This document shows, piece after piece, positions 12,901 to 24,900 of a stretch of 62,000 bases of DNA. Position 1 is the first letter of the stretch; every line of letters starts with the position of its first letter. The stretch is from Acanthaster planci. Taxonomy: Eukaryota; Echinodermata; Asteroidea; Valvatida; Acanthasteridae. Position numbers and translations under genes: made by a program. The notes beneath the pieces were generated by a model that had not been told where the DNA came from, made no database searches, and was given only the letters and a program-made list of their open reading frames with translations. Location: the NCBI RefSeq assembly GCF_001949145.1, contig NW_019091517.1, forward strand, positions 29,457 through 91,456, given 5' to 3'.

Positions 12901-15900
12901 GTGAAGGATTTTTACGTTGTGTCGCAATCAAACAGGATCATCGTCAGATGAGGGAAAATAGATCGATATTAATGTCAACAAATATTGCAATTATAAAAAA
13001 AATGGCCAGTATATAAACTGGTCATGTGATGTGACATCTATGTACATTAGCATGTGAACAACTGACTAGTAATTAACTAGGAACCAAAACACTGCTTCTG
13101 TCTTTAAACACTGATCCTTGCATGTGAACATAACAAGAAAAAAATCATTTTTATGTCTCTTGAGCAAACACATTTCATAACGAAATATCAAATGAAACAA
13201 AAGTGACTTGAACTTTCAGCATGAAAACAAGTTAACAGAGTGGTTCCCATGAAACAGATGCTGATACCTAGTCATTTTTTTCTAACCTTAAAGCCACATT
13301 GCTTGTTTATGTATCTAAATGTTTATTTTTGGCCCAGGGAGTTGCAGAATGCATCCTGCATTACCTACAATTACCATCAACTGGGTTCAAATAAAAACTA
13401 GACAGGGAAATCAGCCACAGCAGTATTCAGAACACCATACCTGAGAATCGACACCAAACAAGTCCACCTTGTATTTTGGTGGTGGGCCAAGTTTCTTCTT
13501 TTCCAGCTTGTCTTCTGTTTCAGGGGCTAGCTTTTCCAAATCACTGTAGCAAGTAAACGCACTGGTTTTAAGTTTTTCAAAATGCCTTTGATCTACGTAC
13601 GTAGCTTGTAGTAGATTTGTGGGAAACATGTGAGGTCTTGTGNNNNNNNNNNNNNNNNNNNNNNNNNNNNNNNNNNNNNNNNNNNNNNNNNNNNNNNNNN
13701 NNNNNNNNNNNNNNNNNNNNNNNNNNNNNNNNNNNNNNNNNNNNNNNNNNNNNNNNNNNNNNNNNNNNNNNNNNNNNNNNNNNNNNNNNNNNNNNNNNNN
13801 NNNNNNNNNNNNNNNNNNNNNNNNNNNNNNNNNNNNNNNNNNNNNNNNNNNNNNNNNNNNNNNNNNNNNNNNNNNNNNNNNNNNNNNNNNNNNNNNNNNN
13901 NNNNNNNNNNNNNNNNNNNNNNNNNNNNNNNNNNNNNNNNNNNNNNNNNNNNNNNNNNNNNNNNNNNNNNNNNNNNNNNNNNNNNNNNNNNNNNNNNNNN
14001 NNNNNNNNNNNNNNNNNNNNNNNNNNNNNNNNNNGTTCCATTTTTCCAATACCATATGTGTTGTTGTGTTCCTTAAAGACGTGTAGAGAAATACTGTAAA
14101 TGCAAATTATACTGAGCAGCAGGGTGAGATTGGATGAGGAGAGATCCATGAAGCATTTTAAATGCAGTGACTTTTCAGAAAATTTAGAAGATAAGAAATC
14201 AGCAGTTCTCTTATAAATCGCTATGATTGTGTAAAACCTTGCCCTTGGTGTTTTCCTATTTTATCAAAAGTCTCGAAACCTAAAAAAATCCACATGGCCG
14301 GTGTCCAGAATCCTGATATCTGGAAAACTTTTGACAAATCTCTCCCTTGATAGAAAACTGAATTGAGCGTGGCACACTCAATAGTCCTGCACAATGCTAA
14401 ACAGCTTTACCCAGTTTGTTCTGGCTCCGGTTCTCCTGGTTCCTCCTGGGCAGCGTCTTGCACTGTCTGGGCATCTTCAGTACTCTCCTCTTCTGTAGCC
14501 AAGGGCGGAATCTCAGTACGTTTATCTTCCATCTGCGTAGCAACTTCCTCAACCACTTTTGGGGCGGGTTCAGGTGTTGGTGGTTTGGGTTGTGGCTGAG
14601 GGAGAGAAAGAGACAATAGTGATTCCAACAATTACATCGAAGGCTTGTTGTTGTCCATGTTGGCACAGCCCAACAATAAAACGGTCACATTTCAGAAACT
14701 TTTCTCTGACAATTTTAACAATATATGTGACCCACTCTGCAAAAATGAGTCATGTGTCGCCAGAACCATTTTTGAGTTAAAGACCTTTGACAGAATCTTG
14801 CAGAGTGTTTAAGCAATAGGAAACCTGAACAGTCTCATGGCATCCATTTTAATCATACCAAGCTGAGCGACACATCAAAACACAGAGCTCAAATTCCTCA
14901 ATCTAATACGAAATAAAACTCAAAAGTGGCTCCAGTGACTTGAGATCCACTTTGCAGAGCAGGTTACATATTACTTTGCTTGAGAACTGGATCAATATTT
15001 TCGGCTACTACGGACATCCTTCATAATATTTGGCAAAATATGCAATATAAAAGCTGTTTCTAGGAAAGCAGTGAAAAATTTCAGTTCTGCTACTGGCAAT
15101 TGTAGTAAAGTATATTGCCCAAGGACACAAAATAAAACAATCAATCCTATCTTGAATAGAGCCCTAGTGTACCACTTGGCTATTTCTAATCATAAAACAA
15201 GATTCATAAACCATGAAAAGCTCGTAAGTACCGTCTGTGCAATTACAGGACACTCGCTATACTTACACAACCCCTACGCTCCCTCCCCCCGAGTTTTTCT
15301 TTGTTCCAAATGAACCAATGGCTGGACACCAGTGGGACAAATCAAAGACTCACCTGGACATCCTTGGGGACCTCTGGCTTCTTGGCAAGGCATGACTTGG
15401 TCTTCTTCTCCGGCGTCTGGGGCACCGTCTTGGGCTTTGCCGGAGGAGGCACTGGCGTCTCCTGAATTCTCACCTCCTTCTTGGGTTTGGGTTCTGGCGG
15501 AGGGGTGGGCTCTCTCGGTGGAGGGGTGGGCTCCCTAGGGGGTGGAGTTGGTTCTCTTGGGGGAGGGGTGGACTCGCTGGGAGGTGGGGTAGGCTCCCTT
15601 AGGGGTGGGGTGGGATCTCTTGGGGGTGGGCTTTGTTCCCTTGGGGGCGGGGGCTCTTCTGGTTCATCAACAGGTGATGTCTCCGGTACATCTAGTTCAG
15701 GACTGTTTCTGCCAGACAGTGCTGGGGATGGAGTCTGTTGTACAGACAATAGAAATACTGCCCAACTATTGCTCAAATAAACACATTCATAGATCTTACA
15801 TTATAACATCAATTTATTTTGCACTAAGAGTGATTAAAGTCTTTAAAACAACGGTACCTTTACTGGCATTCAAAATCACGTCCCAGTTCCACAAGTTTCA

Positions 15901-18900
15901 ATTCTTTTCCAATGTCACATATATTAACTTCTTTTAAGATTATATACACACGTACTCACAACATAAAGACCACCTTGGGAGATCTCGCGAGGAAACTCAA
16001 TCTTAAGATACGAATTGGGCACAGGATGTGAAATTTGTGATGACATCTTGAATGTCTCTTTATGAATAAGCAAACTTTATGAAGTTGCAGAAAAGAAACT
16101 GTTAAGCAAATTTACAAGATTAGCCAAAAATCATTGGAGTACCAGTCATAGGTAATGGCTGGCAACCCAGTTTACTGCAAAGCAATGCTAAGCTATATTT
16201 GTATACTCACTGGTGCCTTGGGCTGTGTCCAGGCTTCACGTCCCTCCTCAGAGGGTGGTTCCTCTGGTCCATCATCTGGAGGAGGTTCGATAGGTGTTGG
16301 GATGCGGATTGACACATCTTCTTCTATTTCATCCTCTGATAGGAATTAATTTGTATGAAACCTCTAAATAATATAATAACAATTCAGTATTGAATTCTGT
16401 ACTAGACGACCACGTAAAGCCTACGGCTCGAGAACGTCAGATTTACACACTTTCAATACCTTTACAAAATCTGTTGATACGTCTTACTAACAGTCCGAAC
16501 ATTTGCATTTGTGAAAAGGTAAAAAGTGATGAAATTAATGAAATGAATATTGGTGAAAAACGTTGACGATTTCCACTGATTTTCATGATACAAGATTCTT
16601 TTAACTGGGTATTACTAAACAGTGGCCATAGTGACTTGTGGCTCAATGTCACAGAGCAGGTCACAAATGAATAAGGAATGCAAGAAGAAAGAGGTTATCA
16701 AGTCTCTTTGTCCCATCTAATTTGTCCAATTTTAGGTCTTCCAACTGAGCAACTCACCATCATCCTCCTCCTCAGATAGAACTAACTCCCCTTCTTCTTC
16801 ATCGGCACTTGACGATGACTCCAGGGAAGGAGAGTGCCGCTTGCCTGACTCGTCCTCAAACGCGATCCGCCTCCTGGGGGGCGGGGACGGGGTCCTGTCT
16901 CGTAGACCCAGCTCCACCCGTTTAACAAAGTTGGTGTAATGCGGAACAGTCCCTCGCCTTATCTGTGTATCAGTTGGTAAAAAAGCTCATTTCAACCACT
17001 TGACACGGGATGGCGTGTAAACACTCATACTTTTCCTTAGTTGTTCCACGGAAGAATTCTTTTTTCATTTTCCCAGTTAACGCAATAATGCATAGTGCTT
17101 GGTTGGGTCAAAACACAATTGCAAGGTTGAAAAATTCGTGGGTAAAAAACCTGCCCCCCGCAGTTTTTTCGGGTAAGAAAATGCGACATTCATTAACAGG
17201 CCATTTCCACATGCACTAATCATAAATGTTCTATGTTTATAATCCTTTTAACAATTTGACATGTCTTCTGATAACTCTCATTGGAAAGTGCTCTTTTAAA
17301 CTCATTTACATTTTGTATACTTTTCCTCAGCGGCATATCCAACTCTTGGTGTTAGAGGAGAAAAGTCAAAAGCAACAGTAGCTTCAGGCTTATTTGACAT
17401 GAAGTTGGGGGAGATAAAATACCGGTCATCAAAAGCCTTCCTCTCAGTCTCGAAATCCTAGCATTTATATTTCCTGGTGTTGTTTTCTTCAGGTTTTGGT
17501 GCCAATATTTGATACATGTAAATATTACAATAACAAATTGATAAATAAATATTAAAATGAAAATAAAACTAAAGAATTCCTCCGGGGCAAGTTGCCCCCT
17601 TCCCCCGCATACACTGGTGCTTTTCCTGCTAAATGAGGGCACTGTTGATATAGCCCATGTACCTCAACCGAGGTACAGTATATCAATGTTCTGTGAGGGC
17701 AGAGTTGGTGGTTATGGTTGATTGGCCACTTGTACATGTACCTGAAATGATTTACTTCTTAGAAATCTGAAACAGTTTCAGGGATTTTCAAATGTTATCA
17801 GCCCAACAAGCAGGGATAACAAATTGGACCCTTGAAAGACGAATGTTGTCTGTCTTACAAATCCTATATTATAATTGAATTTAAACAGTGACCACTCTAT
17901 TAAACACACTACATGTAGTTTGTTTTCATCAAATCAGCATAATTAATTACATACATGTATATCGATTTAGATCGATTTAGAGGCCAGTTTGCAAGTGGCA
18001 TTTATTCACAATCAAGATTCTGTGATGGTTGTCACTAAAGTTACATGAACTACTACATGTGCATGTAACTAAAGGTTTTTTCTTGCAACTTTTCCAGAAC
18101 TCTTGACTTACACAAATAAAAATAACAAAAATAAGAAATCTATCTCTGGTTCATATGATAAAGAACAACTCAACAGTGCTGATTAGACCAAAAACGGGGC
18201 TGGCAAAATTAACATTTCATGCACAACATTAGTGTCAAATGAAATTGAGACCCTCTAGCACCATTCCAATGCAGACCGTCTCCCTGGTGTTTTCAAGTGT
18301 TGATTTGCAGTCCATCCCTGGTTGTTATAGGGGCAAATCAGATTAGCAGCACATCAATGGTTGTCATGGCTACAAGAGGCTAAACAAATACTAGCTGACT
18401 TTTATGGGGTACTTCACATAATCCATGATAGTCCTCCAGAGCCTGGCTATTACCTCTACATGGCCAATAGATAAAGTCCAAAGTCTTCGGCAATGCCATG
18501 CCCATGCACTCACATCCAAAATCTCACAAAAAAAAAGCTCTCCATATAATCCTCTTGTTTGTCGAGAAGCTCAAATGCGTAAATAATGTGACTGAACAAG
18601 CAGGCTCATATTTCCCTCAGTTAAATAACAGCAAGGCTGAGTAAATGCATTACATGTATGTTTGAATGGAATTACCTCAGCCGAGCAGCTGGGGACACCG
18701 GCTGTGGAATAGTTTTCATGCTAACTTTTGCTACTCTCTTACTTCTGACATTAAAGCTTTTGCGCCCCAACTACGGCTTTTGACCCAACTGTAGTTTGGA
18801 CTAGTTGGGACAATCCCTACTGTAATACTACAGTTGGGCCAGCCCAACTATGGCATAGAATGCAAGTGTTTGTCCCGAGTACATGTATTCTTATTCCTCC

Positions 18901-21900
18901 ATGGTGTGCTATTGCATGTACCCACATCATTTCATTTACTGTATGTCCGTAACTCTTGCCAGCATCTAGTTTTTGTTTGTGCTGTAGGTGAAATGCCACC
19001 TTGGCATACTTGTGATGATTTCTGTGGGGTGTGAACTGTATTGAATTCGAGAGAGTTGAGAAATTTTCGTAAGAAATGTGCTGACTGTGATTGGGCCAGG
19101 CCAACTCTAGTGCTATCCTTGGGACCATCCCGATAATAGTTGGGACTGATGCCATACATCTAGTTGGGGCATAAACAAGGTTACATTCAAGTAATTTACT
19201 CAATAAAACACAAGTAAACTCATGGACATGAACAGCATGAGTGCAACCTGCAGGAAAGTGAGAATTTCTTCAAGCCATGTTTTGCAACTTGCTTTTCTTA
19301 CTTCTGACATTGAGTGAGAGTATAACCTCAGTCAGACTCAAAGTACCGGTATACTCTTTCAGCCTGTGATTATTTCAAGATGGCAGAAAACATAACCATT
19401 GACCGTTCAATGGTAATAGCCATGCAGCATTTTCATGCACCAAAAAGCAGCTTAAGTTAGGACTTAGGCCAATGAGTGACTGTGCCTCTGTTTTTTGCTT
19501 TCTTGTGAACAGCTTTGTTCTCGTTTCAGTGGAACAGCATTCATTTAAATCTCTAGAGGGATATTTGCTGGGTTGTTGTGATCTGGTCAAGTTACAGCTC
19601 TGCATCTGATAGAAAACCATGAGTACCTCTTCTGCTCAGCCTCACATGTGTGTACATGTATGTAATTAAAAGTTCCGGAATTTCAAAGATTAGTCCTTGG
19701 ATCAAAGTTATCCTGATCTCTTAGCATCACAGAAAATATAGTTATGATGCAAACATGTACAATATAAAATTAACATACACTTACATTGTTGTGTCTTGGT
19801 AGCTGAAGAAATTCCTTTTTCTGCAAAGAACAAAATCAGACCGAGAATAAAGGTGAAAATTTAAGAATGTCAAACAAAATTTGAGTTGAGTGCTCCAGCA
19901 AGAGTACATGTACATGTACTTTGCTGCTGAGTACTGATGAATATTTTAGATTGAGGGTTTGCCTGCTGAATTCGACACACACAAGGGATGCTACAACCAC
20001 TTTTACTCTGAAGTCTTTGCAAGATTCTGTGAGAAGCACTCGTAAGCTCAGGAGGGTGGGACTCAAAACTCACACCGTCCTATTGCCCAGTGTAAACCTC
20101 CTATCCACTGTATACAGAGGCTTGCTTTTAACATGGCCTCACACTGCTCTCTCCTTAAAGAATCTGGGCCAACTAAGTCCACGGATCTGCATGGGAGCCA
20201 TCCACAGAATGAGTGGAAATTTCATGCCCCGACCTTTAGCATACACTAGATTTTGAGTTTAGATGTGATATACGTGTACTTAGTACTAAGAAGTCTCCCC
20301 TCCCCAACAAAAACAAAAGTGAACAAAAATTGTGTTTTATAACAATTTCGTAACACTAAACAGTAATAAATCCCTGAACAATCAAATGCAACAAGAATTT
20401 CAAGACCTTCTAAACATGTTCTACTTGCAATTTTACAAAGAATTTAAAAATCCAGATTTTCTGAACTAACAGAGCTCTAAGTAATGAAGTTTCACAAGCA
20501 ACTTACACATACATACAGTTCTTGATGACACCCCAGGAAGTTAACACATAACTGAAAAACTTGTCAATAACTGGCAACATAGAGCATTTTACATGTCCAA
20601 CGACTGTACACAATTTCCTGTAATGTTGTCAATGTACCCGTATACACTGATGATCCAAGCACAATGCTGAGTGTTTTTCCTACAGTAATTATTATTCTAA
20701 AGGCTAGGTTAAATTAAAATTTCAACTTTCAAGCAATGCCAAACATCTACGTGTACCTCAATCTTTTACACTGTAGATTTATACAAGAGTTCCCAGGCAC
20801 CTATACTTGCTCTGCAGTTGTTGTCATTACGGTAATTTTAGGGGACCAATTCCAAATATTCGGTCCTAACTTGCCCAGCAATAGAAAGTTTCCCTGTAAA
20901 CATGGTGAGGGTCACCCATGTACGCTAATGACCACACGCCTGCTGAGACAGGGATAGCTTGAAAATTTCCATGAGCGTTTGCCATATTGAACATGATTTC
21001 CCATTCTTAATTTGAGGACAAAAGCACCCATACCGTAGCTGGGGCAGTTCTTGGTCTGGTCCAGAAGATGTATCTATCATAGTGTGAGGGCACGTGGGCC
21101 GCAACCAGACCAGTTGATGATGTCGGCCTATTGCTGCTGCTAGACTTGGGACGGCATTCCACAGGACAAAAGGCACACCTGGATTCCCGTTCATCCATGA
21201 AGAGCTTGATTGTCTGCTCTGCGTGATGCTGCCGTTCCACGGCAGTCACGCTGCGGTTCTGTGCTGCTGAGGGCCGGTGGTGGGGCAGGATTGCGCTCCG
21301 TGGGCGGGGTGGCTGTCTTGAGGCAGGCGACCGCTCTACGTCCTGGTGATGGGAATAACTTCGGTGGAACAACTGGGCACTCTTTGGCCGCGCTGGCACA
21401 GGCCTGTTGAACAAGCTGTCGACACTGCGGCTGGCAAAGCGGGCCGTCGTGGCACTCTTTACCCGCCTCCGCTGCTGGCCTTGTGGAGTAGAAGAGCGCA
21501 ACATGCTCCGGACGTCGGTCGCATCGACACGGTACTTGCTCATCTCATCCCGGATCTGTCGCTGGCAGAAGTCTTCCTGCTTGAAGTTGCGGTAGCCCAC
21601 GGCTAACCAGGGCAGACTGGGATCTAACATGATTGCACTTGAGTATGGCAGAATATAATTCAGTGGCTGATCAGAATGTCATCCCTTGAATGAAGAACAG
21701 CACCAAGGGCTTGGAAGGCTCTTCTATCCTAACTGGATACTTGTAGTTGGAAACATCCTGCAATGAAAAGACAACTGTATTCAACTAAAGCAAAACTCGA
21801 AGTCCATTTTCCTTACCACTAAACGACCGCCAAACACTGTACCCTCACTCCAGCACACCCATCCTGCAACCTCCAACACCTTTCAATACATATGAAGCTT

Positions 21901-24900
21901 ACTATAAAGTACAGTCAATAAGCTCTAAAGAAAACAAGGGTTAAAAAATGTGAAAATCTCCTTGGTTTCAACAAAGACGGTGCTCCTTTTCATGTTGGTA
22001 ATTCAATCTTAGGCATGATTGAAAAATATCAGTAACATCCCAGTGTAGTTCAAATTCAATGAGGACAGATCTGACAAAGAGGACTTTTGCTAATAATGGG
22101 CGCCACAAGTTTCAATATTATGGTTAAAACCGACGCTAAACAAGCAATTTGTGAAGTAGAGTAAGTAATGAAGCGGGCCGTAACACAAGATTTGGTTACC
22201 CTATCAATGAGGTAAACATCTTACTGAGTTACAGAAAACACAACAGGGCATAAAAGGTACTTTTTTCTTATGGTAAAATATCCACTAATTAAATCTGGGA
22301 TTTCTCTACTGGGATAGCTCTTGGTCTGCAGGGGTGTATTCAATTACTTACTGTGCTGGTGTGAATGCTTGAGCAACTCTGAAAAAGCAATTGCAATGGT
22401 AGATTTCACACAACAGCTTACATCATGAATGTAATTCCAAGCACTTAAGGCCTAATCTCAGGCTAGCCTTAGTGAAAATGTGGTCTTCTGCTCATTTCAA
22501 AAATTATAAAAGTATATATGTATGTAATTGTGAAGTTGTTGCTGTCTTGATTTACAAGCATGTAATTTACATTTATAATAATAACCAAAAGTCCAAACCT
22601 AGACAGATCTAATGCAGATATACCCGGTATGTCCGCAGACATCACTGATGATCACTTTTAAAAGAACTCACCCCCCCAAAAAAGTTGGAGACCAATTCAA
22701 TTGAGGTAACAGTTGAAACGATCCAGAACTAGAAATATTCCAAACTGAATGGGATTCTAAAGACTGATTCGTCATATTAGTCATGTTGGTAGAGTTAGGC
22801 CTAACCAGAAGTCTCGGCTACGGATGTACCCTAACACGGCACAGCTCCTAATGTGACACACTTTCATTTTTCCCTTCTTGAGTCTTAGCATAGCGATACA
22901 TGAATGTTTTACTCAAATTTCACAATAAGTGAAACTTCATCAAACTCCTTATACTGTGATTCATAAATCTCAATTTTACATACCTGCTACAAAGTGAACT
23001 TTGTTACTTATTCCTTGTTTGACGTTCAACATTCAATGTTGAACAAGTATCTGTTTGATATTCGAACGTTGAATAAGTGACCATTTTACATTCAGGATGC
23101 AAATGTCCCTAAAAGGGATGGAAAACAAAACATGGACAAAAAACAAACTGTGCAAACTACATTTCAGGGCTTGTTTGACCCAAAAAACCCCCATGCCCCG
23201 AGTTACCAGGATTCAACGTACATATAATCTCCAGGCGGGGCACGGGGTTTGGATATTTCATTGCAATTGGAGAAAAGTGTGGTGTCATGCATTCACTTTT
23301 CAACCCTGGTTTGCAAGCGAAGAACTCCACAGACGAGAAAAGACTTTCGTCAGAGCCGCCTGGACCATGGAAAAGTACCTTTACCCTGGTCGAAATGGGG
23401 GCAACAGGGTCACTAAAGTGTACAGAAACACTTTGAAAAAGAAGTTTAGAGCCGGGCATTGGATTGATGTATATTATTTCAGTTGAGTGAAATAGTTCAA
23501 TGAAACCAGGAAGAATATAAAATTAACCTTTATTTTTCATCTAAAAATTAAAATGCCCTAAAAAACACCATCGCCTACATTTCAGGGCATGTTTGACCCC
23601 GACGAACCCCATGCCCTTAGTTCCCTCTATTGGAGAGAGTTGTTTGTGCATACATCATTGTGAAATGGTATGTACAACAATTTACAATGTAAATTGGGTA
23701 GTGAATGGATGCACACGGTGGCAGGGTGCGTTTTTGGGTCCCTTTTTGTGCTCCATCGCTTTGGCTTTCAGGGATGTGCATCCTGAATGTCAAACAATTA
23801 CTTAGTCAACGTTCGAACATCAAACGGTTACTTGAGGACAAAACATCACCAGCACAGTGTAGGCCTACGTCTAAATGTGGATTTTCTTTTCAAAATGTTC
23901 AACTTCATCACCATTTAAATCACTTACCCGTTTGACAGCTCACGATTTCATAATGATGACCTGATCCAGCTGCAAAATTCACTTGAAAATCAATCACATT
24001 TACGTCCCACTTGCACTTGTTGCCCGCTTTCAATCACCCACTCAATCGCCAGTTTACGTCAACAGGCTCTAATTTTACCGCAATTCAAAGGACACGGTGA
24101 GAGGACAGGGTATCTGTCTTAACTCCGGCTCGTTGATGCGATATTTGGCGCCCCCATGGGCTCAAGTGTGTCCATGTGTTGTCTGTTGCCAGGACACCAG
24201 CGTACATACTTTCACTTGCAGGAAGAGAAATTTGGTGGCGCCATAACATTGTGTCAAATTACGCAACTTTTAGTCCAGTTCTGTCACAGGCAGTTGTATT
24301 TTCTAGTTGTTACCAACAGATGGCACACAAAGCTCCAAGACCGTGAAAACGAAGTCAATTTAGTTTTGTTATCGGTCACTGGGGCCTGAAATTTCAGCAC
24401 TGTCATTACAGGGCAGAGTAATTTTGCAGGGGGACCCGACACCGCCCTCTCTCAATCAAAAAGAGACGCACCCGGCGGTTTGCAGAATATTTGAGGTGAA
24501 GCCCAAAACAAGTGGGCAGAAATGAATTTCACAGTGAGAGGAGAAAAAAAAAGCTTGCGTGAAAATTTCAAGCCAAGACTTAACTTATGGGTTCTTTATG
24601 TACATGTATTGTTAATACCATTGTTGCCGTCGGCTTCCTGACTAGAGTGCCATTAATTGACTTATTTTAAATTCAGAACTCTTTACAGTTACAGAAACTG
24701 ACGCCAGATTAAAAAATCTTCCTCAATTTTGATGAGCAAAAGCGTCCTAAGGCTACTTTAATTTGCGATTTCAACGCTAATGATTGATTATCAGCTCGTT
24801 GGATTACTATTCAAGACAGTACAGCTATTTGTGGGATCACCCGGAATTTCAGAATGAAACTACTCATTCAAAGTGCCACAGATTGATAATTATCAGAAAC

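Noticed and set aside
13411-14149. Long frames across the first N run
   Set aside because: They are made of undetermined bases; only 13441-13543 has splice and coding support.
15481-15780. Gly-rich plus-strand frame (GGGVGSLGG repeats)
   Set aside because: Opposite-strand shadow of the TPPPREP tract.
18817-19203. 128-codon minus-strand frame
   Set aside because: It lies within the inverted-repeat element at 18764-19170 and has no transposase features.
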